From NCBI RefSeq assembly GCF_000004195.4, contig NC_030683.2, positions 2,997,133 to 3,061,132 on the forward strand: a stretch of 64,000 nucleotides of DNA, read 5' to 3'. The notes beneath the pieces were generated by a model, which was not told the DNA's origin, made no database searches, and saw only the letters and a program-made list of their open reading frames with translations. The stretch is from Xenopus tropicalis. Lineage: Eukaryota; Chordata; Amphibia; Anura; Pipidae. A program made the translations under genes and the position numbers. Shown in pieces: positions 26,701 through 38,700 of the stretch (the stretch's first letter is position 1; each line of letters starts with the position of its first letter).

Positions 26701-29700
26701 CTCCCCCTCCCTTCTCCTCCTCCCCCTCCATCTCTCCTCTCTCCCCCTTCCATCATCTCTTACGCCCCCCTCCCTGAGTGGCACGAGTCTGCTCAGTTTG
26801 CTCCTCTCTCCCCCTCCCTTCTCCTCCTCCCCCTCCCATCTCTCCTCTCTCCCCCTTCCATCATCTCTTACGCCCCCCTCCCTGAGTGGCACGAGTCTGC
26901 TCAGTTTGCTCCTCTCTCCCCTTCCCTTCTCCTCCTCCCCCTCCCATCTCTCCTCTCTCCCCCTTCCATCATCTCTTACGCCCCCCTCCCTGAGTGGCAC
27001 GAGTCTGCTCAGTTTGCTCCTCTCTCCCCTTCCCTTCTCCTCCTCCCCCTCCCATCTCTCCGGAGAGCTGCTGAACAAAAAGCTAAGTAAGTGAAAAACC
27101 ATAAAAAATAAATAATGAAGACCAGTTGTAATTAGTCTCAGAATATCAATGTCTATAGCAAAGCTAATTTAAAGGTCAACTACCCCTCTAATGTATTTAT
27201 GTACAATAGTCATGACTCCAATACATTGGCCAATCCCAGGCCGCGCTGCCATAGGCTATTGCCTGCTCCTTGGGTGCCCAACCGCCAGGGTCCCAGGGGC
27301 CACTTCTCACGTTGCTTTATATATATATATATATATACAGAATAAGTACAAAGAAGGCTGGACCAAGTCCAAGGGGCAGGGGTTTGAGCTGAGCCTGGAC
27401 TCCCTGTCTATTCTGGCCGCCAAGGCTTCCCGCGACATCGCCAGCGACGTAAGTTTCCCCCGTAACCGGACTGTTCCACCCGCTGACTGACCCCCACAGT
27501 GAGAGTAACTGACCCCCGCTCTGTCCCTCAGGTTAAATACAAAGAGGAGTATGAGAAGGGCAAAGGCAAAGCGGCCGCAACCTCCGACTCCCACCTGCTG
27601 CACTCGCTCCTCGTGGCCAAGAGGGACAGTGAGGTAACGGCCGGAACTGCTCTAGAACTGCTCTAGAACTGCTCTAGAACTGCTCTAGAACTGCCCCCTC
27701 CAATATCAGGGAATTGAAACACATTATTGTTTTCTATTTTACACATTTTCAAGGGTAACTTAAACACATTATTGTTTTCTATTTCACACATTTTCAAGGG
27801 CAACTTAAACACATTATTGGGTGTTGGGGACTTAAACACATTATTGGGTTGGGGACTTTCAGATGAAGGTGTTACTAACAGGGCCTGTATGTATCATTCT
27901 GTAGATCGCCTACAAGAAGGGCTTCCAGGAGAGCAAAACCCAGTTCCACCTGCCCATGGATATGGTGAATCTGTCCCACGCCAAACAGGCCCAAGCGCTG
28001 GCCAGCGACCTCGACTACAGGAAGAAGCTCCACGAATACACGGTCCTGCCCGACGACATGAAGGTCCAGTGGGCCAAGAAAGCCTACGGTCTCCAGAGTG
28101 AGGTACCGGCAAGAACCTAATGTTCAAGGGGGTAACTTTTAGTATGATGTAGGGACCGAGATCCTGAGACAATTTGCAATTGGTCTTAATTTTTTACTAT
28201 TTGTAGTTTTTTAATGATTACAATTTTTGTTCAGCAGCTCTCCGGTTTGGAGTTTTAGCAGCTGGTTGCTAGTGTCCAAATGACCTTAGCAACCAGGGAG
28301 TGGCTTGAATGAGAGACTGGTATATGAATAGGGGGAGGGGCTGAATAGAAAGATAAGGAATAAAATTTAACTATTTCCCTTCTTCTGACTCTTTGCAGCT
28401 TTCAAATGGGGGTCACTGACCCCGGCAGCCAAACCCTATTGGTCTGTGAGGCTCCAGTTTTATTGTTATTGTTACTTTTTATTCCTTATCTTTCTATTCA
28501 GCCCCTCCCCTATTCATATATCAGTCACTCTCTCAAACCACTGCCTGGTTACTAAGGTAATTTGGATCCTAGCAACCAGATAGTTAATTCACAAAACTCA
28601 CATCTGAATGTTTGGGCTTTGTTTCCCTGCCAGAGACGCTACAAGTCAGACCTCGATTGGATGAAAGGGGTCGGATGGATGGCGGAAGGGAGTCTCAATG
28701 TGGAACAGGCCAAGAAAGCCGGGGACCTGGTTAGTGAGGTAAGTCGCTGCTTCATGGTAGGTCCCCAGTATCTGTTTGGAGATTAAAAGACAAGTCAACC
28801 CCAAAAATGAGGTTTTGCTTAATAAAAGAAAACATAACTCTAAGCAACTTTCCAATGTGTGTAATTTTTAAACAATGTTGCAAAGCTCAGTCTCCCCCAG
28901 CGAGTCAGGTCTGTCAGGCTGCTGCCTTGTGTTACACTGTTTCAGGGGTCAGTCTCCCCCAGCGAGTCAGGTCTGTCAGGCTGCTGCCTTGTGTTACAGT
29001 GTTTCAGGGGTCAGTCTCCCCCAGCGAGTCAGGTCTGTCAGGCTGCTGCCTTGTGTTACACTGTTTCAGGGTCAGTCTCCCCCAGCGAGTCAGGTCTGTC
29101 AGGCTGCTGCCTTGTGTTACAGTGTTTCAGGGGTCAGTCTCCCCCAGCGAGTCAGGTCTGTCAGGCTGCTGCTCAGGGGTCAGTCTCCCCCAGCGAGTCA
29201 GGTCTGTCAGGCTGCTGCCTTGTGTTACACTGTTTCAGGGGTCAGTCTCCCCCAGCGAGTCAGGTCTGTCAGGCTGCTGCCTTGTGTTACACTGTTCAGG
29301 GGTCAGTCTCCCCCAGCGAGTCAGGTCTGTCAGGCTGCTGCCTTGTGTTACAGTGTTTCAGGGGTCAGTCTCCCCCAGCGAGTCAGGTCTGTCAGGCTGC
29401 TGCCTTGTGTTACAGTGTTTCAGGGGTCAGTCTCCCCCAGCGAGTCAGGTCTGTCAGGCTGCTGCCTTGTGTTACACTGTTTCAGGGGTCAGTCTCCCCC
29501 AGCGAGTCAGGTCTGTCAGGCTGCTGCCTTGTGTTACAGTGTTTCAGGGGTCAGTCTCCCCCAGCGAGTCAGGTCTGTCAGGCTGCTGCCTTGTGTTACA
29601 CTGTTTCAGGGGTCAGTCTCCCCCAGCGAGTCAGGTCTGTCAGGCTGCTGCCTTGTGTTACACTGTTTCAGGGTCAGTCTCCCCCAGCGAGTCAGGTCTG

Positions 29701-32700
29701 TCAGGCTGCTGCCTTGTGTTACACTGTTCAGGGTCAGTCTCCCCCAGCGAGTCAGGTCTGTCAGGCTGCTGCCTTGTGTTACAGTGTTTCAGGGGTCAGT
29801 CTCCCCCAGCGAGTCAGGTCTGTCAGGCTGCTGCCTTGTGTTACACTGTTTCAGGGGTCAGTCTCCCCAGCGAGTCAGGTCTGTCCAGGCTGCTGCCTTG
29901 TGTTACAGTGTTTCAGGGGTCAGTCTCCCCCAGCGAGTCAGGTCTGTCAGGCTGCTGCCTTGTGTTACACTGTTTCAGGGGTCAGTCTCCCCCAGCGAGT
30001 CAGTCTGTCAGGCTGCTGCCTTGTGTTACACGTGTTTCAGGGGTCAGTCTCCCCCAGCGAAGTCAGGTCTGTCAGGCTGCCTGCCTTGTGTTACACTGTT
30101 TAGGGGTCAGTCTCCCCCAGCGAGTCAGGTCTGTCAGGCTGCTGCCTTGTGTACAGTGTTTCAGGGGTCAGTCTCCCCCAGCGAGTCAGGTCTGTCAGGC
30201 TGCTGCCTTGTTTACATCTGTTTCAGGGGTCAGTCTCCCCCAGCGAGTCAGGTCTGTCAGGCTGCTGCCTTGTGTTACAGTGTTTCAGGGGTCAGTCTCC
30301 CCCAGCGAGTCAGGTCTGTCAGGCTGCTGCCTTGTGTTACACTGTTTCAGGGGTCAGTCTCCCCCAGCGAGTCAGGTCTGTCAGGCTGCTGCCTTGTGTT
30401 ACAGTGTTTCAGGGGTCAGTCTCCCCCAGCGAGTCAGGTCTGTCAGGCTGCTGCCTTGTGTTACAGTGTTTCAGGGGTCAGTCTCCCCCAGCGAGTCAGG
30501 TCTGTCAGGCTGCTGCCTTGTGTTACAGTGTTTCAGGGTCAGTCTCCCCCAGCGAGTCAGGTCTGTCAGGCTGCTGCCTTGTGTTACACTGTTTCAGGGG
30601 TCAGTCTCCCCCAGCGAGTCAGGTCTGTCAGGCTGCTGCCTTTGTGTTACACTGTTTCAGGGATCAGTCTCCCCAGCGAGTCAGGTCTGTCAGGCTGCTG
30701 CCTTTTGTTACAGTGTTTCAGGGGTCAGTCTCCCCCAGCGAGTCAGGTCTGTCAGGCTGCTGCCTTGTGTTACACTGTTTCAGGGGTCGGTACTCCCCAG
30801 CGAGTCAGGTCTGTCAGGCTGCTGCCTTGTGTTACACTGTTTCAGGGTCGGTCTCCCCCAGCGAGTCAGGTCTGTCAGGCTGCTGCCTTGTGTTACACTG
30901 TTCAGGGTCGGTCTCCCCCAGCGAGTCAGGTCTGTCAGGCTGCTGCCTTGTGTTACCCTGTTTCAGGGGTCAGTCTCCCCCAGCGAGTCAGGTCTGTCAG
31001 GCTGCTGCCTTGTGTTACACTGTTTCAGGGATATAACAATTGCCCCGTTGCTGTATGATCAGACGTATAACAATTGCCCCGTTGCAGAGAAAGTACCGGC
31101 AGAAAGCGGACTCGCTCAGGTTCACCAGCGTCGCCGACACCCCGCACATCGCTCACGCTAAGAAGAGCCAAGAGCTGCAAAGTGATGTGAGTCCCGTGTT
31201 GTCACTCAATTCTGCTTTATATTTGCCTTCAGATGCCCCAGAACAGGTGCGGGCGGGGGGGGGGGGGCAAGGAAATCCGAGACCCCCGGGCGGAATACAT
31301 GCAGGAGCTTTAAATAGACTGAAAGCCTCAGTTCTGGTTCTGAGCCGCCTGTTAACTGGGTCGTTAAATTGACGCCGAGACCTGTATCCGACTAATGGGG
31401 AACCTTTACAGGGGCTGTAACCCCCACGTTCCGAGCTGCTTTATGTTATGGGAATACAGACTGCGTTTCACTTGCCCTTTGGCCGATTTCACCCCCAAGT
31501 ATCTGTATAAAGGATATAGGATATGGGGGATATCTGTGGCTTCCCTGGCACAAAGCAGCAACAGGTGATACATTAACCCCATGCTGCTCTCACAGCTCTT
31601 TATTTTTATACCTGAGCCCTTATACTGATCATTTTACCCCGGGGCAATTGATATTTAGCAGCTATTTCTGTATCAGATCAAAGGGCTCATGTACTGTCTC
31701 TGGGCTCACAATGTAATGGGGCACGGGAAGGCAAAGCCATCGGCATACAGACTATACATTGGCATCAGGAATATAAAACAATATAGTAGAAAGTACCCCG
31801 GGATGGGCAGAAGTGGGGAGATGGGAGCAGAGTGCACTGGGAGACACTGGAGATAGATGGGGTAGATAAATGCTGGTGGGTAACACTGGCAGGGGGTAAC
31901 ACATTGGGGGAGATGGGAGCAGAGGGGTAACACATTGGGGGAGATGGGAGCAGGGGGTAACACATTGGGGGAGATGGGAGCAGGGGGTAACACATTGGGG
32001 GAGATGGGAGCAGGGGGGGTAACACATTGGGGGAGATGGGAGCAGGGGGTAACACATTGGGGGAGATGGGAGCAGGGGGTAACACATTGGGGGAGATGGA
32101 GCAGGGGGTAACACATTGGGGGAGATGGGAGCAGGGGGGTAACACATTGGGGGAGATGGGAGCAGGGGGGTAACACATTGGGGGAGATGGGAGCAGGGGG
32201 GTAACACATTGGGGGAGATGGGGGCCGGGGCCCCATAGAGCCCCATAGCCCCGGCACATTTGTATTGCCCCATAGCCCCGGCACACATGTATTGCCCAAT
32301 AGCCCCGGCACATTTGTATTGCCCCACAGCCCCGGCACATTTGTATTGCCCCATAGCCCCGGCACATTTGTATTGCCCCATAGCCCCGGCACATTTGTAT
32401 TGCCCCATAGCCCCGGCACATTTACTGCCCCATAGCCCCGGCACATTTGTACTGCCCCATAGCCCCGGCACATTTGTATTGCCCCATAGCCCCGGCATAT
32501 ATGTATTGCCCCATAGCCCCGGCACATATGTACTGCCCCATAGCCCCGTCACACATGTATTGCCCCAATAGCCCCGGCACATTTTGTATTGCCCCATAGC
32601 CCTGGCACATTTTATTGCCCCACAGCCCTGGCACATTGTATTGCCCCATAGCCCCGGCACATTGTATTGCCCCATAGCCCCGGCACATTGTACTGCCCCA

Positions 32701-35700
32701 TAGCCCCGGCACATTTGTATTGCCCCATAGCCCCGGCATATATGTATTGCCCCATAGCCCCGGCACATTGTATTGCCCCATAGCCCCGGCATATATGTAT
32801 TGCCCCATAGCCCCAGCACATATGTACTGCCCCATAGCCCCGTCACACATGTATTGCCCAATAGCCCTGGCACATTTGTATTGCCCCACAGCCCTGGCAC
32901 ATTTGTATTGCCCCATAGCCCCGGCACATTTGTATTGCCCCATAGCCCCGGCACATTTGTACTGCCCCATAGCCCCGGCACATTTGTATTGCCCCATAGC
33001 CCCGGCATATATGTATTGCCCCATAGCCCCGGCACATTTGTACTGCCCCATAGCCCCGGCACATTTGTATTGCCCCATAGCCCCGGCACATATGTACTGC
33101 CCATAGCCCCGTCACACATGTATTGCCCAATAGCCCGGCACATTTGTATTGCCCCATAGCCCTGGCACACATGTATTGCCCAATAGCCCCGGCACATTTG
33201 TATTGCCCCACAGCCCCGGCACATTTGTATTGCCCCATAGCCCCGGCACATTTGTATTGCCCCATAGCCCCGGCACATTTGTATTGCCCCATAGCCCCGG
33301 CACATTTGTACTGCCCCATAGCCCCGGCACATTTGTACTGCCCCATAGCCCCGGCACATTGTATTGCCCATAGCCCCGGCATATATGTATTGCCCCATAG
33401 CCCCGGCACATATGTACTGCCCCATAGCCCCGTCACACATGTATTGCCCAATAGCCCCGGCACATTTGTATTGCCCCATAGCCCTGGCACATTTGTATTG
33501 CCCCACAGCCCTGGCACATTTGTATTGCCCCATAGCCCCGGCACATTTGTATTGCCCCATAGCCCCGGCACATTTGTACTGCCCCATAGCCCCGGCACAT
33601 TGTATGCCCCATAGCCCCGGCATATATGTATTGCCCCATAGCCCCGGCACATTGTACTGCCCCATAGCCCGGCACATTTGTATTGCCCCATAGCCCCGGC
33701 ACATATGTACTGCCCCATAGCCCCGTCACACATGTATTGCCCAATAGCCCCGGCACATTTGTATTGCCCCATAGCCCTGGCACACATGTATTGCCCAATA
33801 GCCCCGGCACATTTGTATTGCCCCACAGCCCCGGCACATTTGTATTGCCCCATAGCCCCGGCACATTTGTATTGCCCCATAGCCCCGGCACATTTGTATT
33901 GCCCCATAGCCCCGGCACATTTGTATTGCCCCATAGCCCCGGCACATTTGTATTGCCCCATAGCCCCGGCACATTTGTATTGCCCCATAGCCCCGGCATA
34001 TATGTATTGCCCCATAGCCCCGGCACATTTGTATTGCCCCATAGCCCCGGCACATTTGTATTGCCCCATAGCCCCGGCATATATGTATTGCCCCATAGCC
34101 CCAGCACATATGTACTGCCCCATAGCCCCGTCACACATGTATTGCCCAATAGCCCTGGCACATTTGTATTGCCCCACAGCCCTGGCACATTTGTATTGCC
34201 CCATAGCCCCGGCACATTTGTATTGCCCCATAGCCCCGGCACATTTGTATTGCCCCATAGCCCCGGCACATTTGTATTGCCCCCATTACATATTAATCCC
34301 TTTGATCTCCTGCAGATTATTTACAGGTCGGGGCTGGAGGACCTTCTCCATCATTATACAATAAGCAAAGATGAGCCGGTCTTCCTGCAGGCGCGGAGCA
34401 ACGCCGCCAACCTTAGCGAGGTCAGTCCCGCCGATCCCGCCAATCTGTCCCGTTTCGCTTTGCCAACAATTTTGCGAAACTGCTGAAAATTTCACGAAAG
34501 TAGAGACTTATTTAATGCAACTGTGACTTTTTTTGATGCGACCGCAACTTTTTCCTCACTTTTTTGCGCAATTTGGCAGCGAATCCAAAGCTCATGATTA
34601 CTTAGAGCCAATGGTATCGGCACGCTGGGGAATATCAGCCCATTATTGATATACAGTAGAACTGCCCCATCATTGGGCCGGTTATCATACAGCCCCAGTA
34701 CCAGTACCAGTACTTTCTCCCACAACACATGACAAATTGTGGTTTGCACAGAAAATCTTGTTGTTACCCAAAGGGCCTTATTTGCCCTATTGCTACTCAT
34801 GAGGTGAGGGAGGGTAACATATGAGCCCCCATCCCACCCAAAGCAACAGAATAATACAATGTACTGACCCGTTTCTGTTCCCTTTATTTCCAACAGCGAC
34901 TGTACAAGAGCAACTGGAACCAACAGAAGGAAAAGGGCTTTGAGCTGCGACTCGATGCCTTGTCCATTCTCACAGCCAAAGCCAAGAGGGACCTCGCGAG
35001 TGATGTAAGGGCCCCGCCCCATCATATTCCTCCATGTAGCCCCAGAATTATTGGGGTTCAGTTTTGGGGGGGAGGGGGCCTGTAATGCCCATGAAATATT
35101 ATCCTTATTATTTACAGTAGGGGGTACATTATCCCTTATAATACATGAGTGATACTCAGAGTTCCCTGTATAACTCAGCCTGCAGCCTTGTGCCTTTATA
35201 TGGGCACAGAACCCCTCAGTGACTGCTAATATCCTTATCATTTACAGTAGGGGGTACAGTATCCCTTATAATACATGAGTGATACTCAGAGTTCCCTGTA
35301 TAACTCAGCCTGCAGCCTTGTGCCTTTATATGGGGGGCACAGAACCCCTCAGTGACTGCTAATATCCTTATCATTTACAGTAGGGGATACATTATCCCTT
35401 ATAATACATGAGTGATACTCAGAGTTCCCTGTATAACTCAGCCTGCAGCCTTGTGCCTTTATATGGGGGGCACAGAACCCCTCAGTGACTGCTAATATCC
35501 TTATCATTTACAGTAGGGGGTACATTATCCCTTATAATACATGAGTGATACTCAGAGTTCCCTGTATAACTCAGCCTGCAGCCTTGTGCCTTTATATGGG
35601 GGGCACAGAACCCCTCAGTGACTGCTAATATCCTTATCATTTACAGTAGGGGGTACATTATCCCTTATAATACATGAGTGATACTCAGAGTTCCCTGTAT

Positions 35701-38700
35701 AACTCAGCCTGCAGCCTTGTGCCTTTATATGGGGGGCACAGAGCCCCTCAGTGACTGCTAATATCCTTATCATTTACAGTAGGGGGTACATTATCCCTTA
35801 TAATACATGAGTGATACTCAGAGTCGGCCATTTTGTTTCTTATTTCCTGCAGATAAAGTACAAGGAAAGTTATGAGAAGACCAAGGGGCGACTGATTGGG
35901 GTTCAGGGAGCGGAGGGGGACTCCCAGTTGTCCCATTCTCTCCAAATGACCAAGCTGCAGAGTGACCTTCAGTACAGGAAGGGATTTGAGGAGTCAAAGA
36001 CTAAATATCACCTCTCTATGGACATGTTGGACTTGGCCCGTGCCACCATGGCACAGAGTCTGGCCACCGGGCGCGGCTACAGGACGCTGCTCCATCACTA
36101 CAGCTCCCTCCCCACCGACATGAAAGTGGAATGGGCCAAGCAGGCCTACAACCTTCAGAGCGACGTGAGGGCTCCCAGGATCCCTTTCACTTGATTGGGG
36201 GCCTCTGTGTAATTCTAGGGGGGCAGGGTTAAACTATGGGGAGATAATACGGGGTGCGACTTCCAGTAATATTTATATCAATGGAGGATGTGCACCTTTG
36301 AGCCAAATTTTAGTGTAGAGAGTGATATCCTGAGATAGTTTGCAGTTGGTCTTCATTTTTTATTATTTGTACTTTTTTCACTTTTTGTTCAGCAGTTAGC
36401 TGGTTGCCAGGGTTCAAATTACCTTAGTAACCAGGCAGTGACTGATAAGGAATAAAAAGTTACAATAACAATAAAACTGGAGCCTCACAGAGCAATAGGG
36501 TTTGGCTGCCGGGGTCAGTGACCCCCATTTGAAAGCTGCAAAGAGTCAGAAGAAGAAGGGAAATAATTAAAAAACTGTACAAAATAACAAATGAAGACCA
36601 ACTGAAAAGTTGCTAGGAATTGGTCATTCTATAACATACAGTGCTAAAGTTAACTTGAAGGTGAATTACCCCTTTAAAGAGCCCCACACAGCGAGGAAAC
36701 CCCTAATGTCCCTATCACTGTAATCTCTTCCTTTAAACAGTACGAACAAAACAGGGAGGAGGGACTAAAACACTCATGTTACAAATTTTAACAACTTCTC
36801 CCCAGCTTACCGACAGCATGCAGGAACTACATAACCCACAATGCATTGCACTGGGATGTTCCTTTCCTTATTGACATCACGTGTGCAGCAGGGAATTGTG
36901 GGATTGAGAGGGTGCAGGCTGAAGACAGTTGACTAACTGAGCCACAAAGTAGTCAGCCAGATCAGCAGGGGAACAGGGGCTTGGGAACTGGTCCAACCCA
37001 TATTATTACATTAAACATCATGAAAAGGTTAAGAAGTTTAGAAGAGACAATTATACTCCCCAACCTCACGAGGCGCCATTGTGCCCTTTCTCCCCAGAAC
37101 CAATATAAGTCCGACCTGCGGTGGATGAGGGGAGTCGGCTGGATGACGGCAGGTTCGTTGGACGCGGTACAGGCCAAGAAAGCAGCGGCGCTGGCCAGCG
37201 AGGTGAGAACCAGCGACCCAGTTGGTCTGGGACAGGAGCCTATGGGGGTACAGGGTCCTCGCTGTTATTGGGGGGTTTATTATGGGCTCGTTATTGGGAA
37301 TATAATGGCACAGTAATGCTCCGCCCCATGGATTTGGCTGAATCCATTGCCTCTGGCTGAACTGAATCGGCCGGACCCTAATGTAGCGGATTTGGTGCCT
37401 CCCTATTAATAATTCACTTTCTGCCCAATCAGAAACGGTACCGGCAGTCGCCCTCGGCGCTGAAGTTCACCAGCATTAAGGACACCCCCGAGATGGTCCA
37501 AGCGAGGATCAGTTATAACCAGGCTGTCGACGTAAGGTTCCTCTGTGTATTTTCAAATCATTAATGGGGTTGGTTCCCCTTTAAGATAAGATCGAATGCC
37601 TTATTCCTAGCAACTTTGCAATTGGTCTTTATTATTTATTTTTGCCTAATTTTTTTTTTAGCTCATCTTTCTATTTAGTCCCTTTTCTATTCATATTCCA
37701 GTCTCTTTTTCCCCACCACTGCCTGGTTGCTAAGGTAAACAAGGCCCTAGCAACCAGATAGCTGCTGAAATTCCAAGAGGCAGCGGCAGTGGAATCAGGG
37801 ACTTAAATGCAGCTTCAAATGAAAGGTTTGACCCCTTGAAAGGAAAAACTACAGATAAATACACAAATAGCAGAGACTCCAGTGTAACAAGGACCAGTAA
37901 ATCCTTATAGGAGTCACTCACGTTAAAGGGGTTGATCCCCTCTGAGTTAGAGAGTGATATTCTGAGAAAATGTGCACTTGGTCTTCATTTTTTATTTGTA
38001 GATACTTATTTTTAGCTGCTTTCCAGTTTATAGTTTCAGCAGCTATCTGGTTGCTAGGGTCCAAATTACCTTAGCAACCAGGGAACTGTTTGAAACAGAG
38101 ACATAGGAAAGGACCTGATACAAAGATAAGGAATAAAAACAACAACAACAATAAAACTGCAGCCTCATATAGTAATAGTTTCTGGTTGCCGGGGTCAGTG
38201 ACCCCCAAGTCCAATTGCTTAGAGTTACCCATTCTATAACATTGTAATAAACCTTTGTGCTTCTCTTATTACAGAGTAAATACAAGGAACAAGGGAAGAG
38301 CGTGAAGCACCATTACACCCCCACTGCCGAACTGCCGGAAATCCTACAGGCAAAACTGAATGCCATGAACCTGAGCGAGGTACGGGGGCGCCGCCCAGCT
38401 GGTAACCAAGGGTAGTGCAAGTAGCAACGAGCGTCATTATATGGCGACTTCCAGCATTTCCCATATCAAAATGTGTCCCCCCTTCTGTTACATTCAGAAT
38501 AAATAAGTAAAGAATCAGAGAGACAAGAGGATAGAGGTCCCTGCCCCGTAGAGCTTACAATCTAATCTGCAATCTAAGGGAAGGTACATGGGGCAATAAG
38601 GCATCAGTATCTCTTGTTAAGCCCTTTGTGATCTGTTCCACAACAGACGAGATACAAGGAGTCGTGGAGCCGACTGAGAGACGGGGGCTACAAACTCAAA

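Noticed and set aside
26280..27102. 212-codon serine/proline-rich frame and its acidic antisense partner
   Set aside because: They come from the pyrimidine-rich 107-bp array in intron 16.
28807..31161. 784-codon open frame on the + strand
   Set aside because: It is made of the 62-bp minisatellite, which has no stop in any + frame. The three frames give the same peptides in rotation, and it enters exon 21 in the wrong frame.
31752..33704. 650-codon open frame on the - strand, and related frames to 34269
   Set aside because: The 27-bp unit equals nine codons, so any stop-free frame stays open. Several overlapping frames on both strands are equally long.
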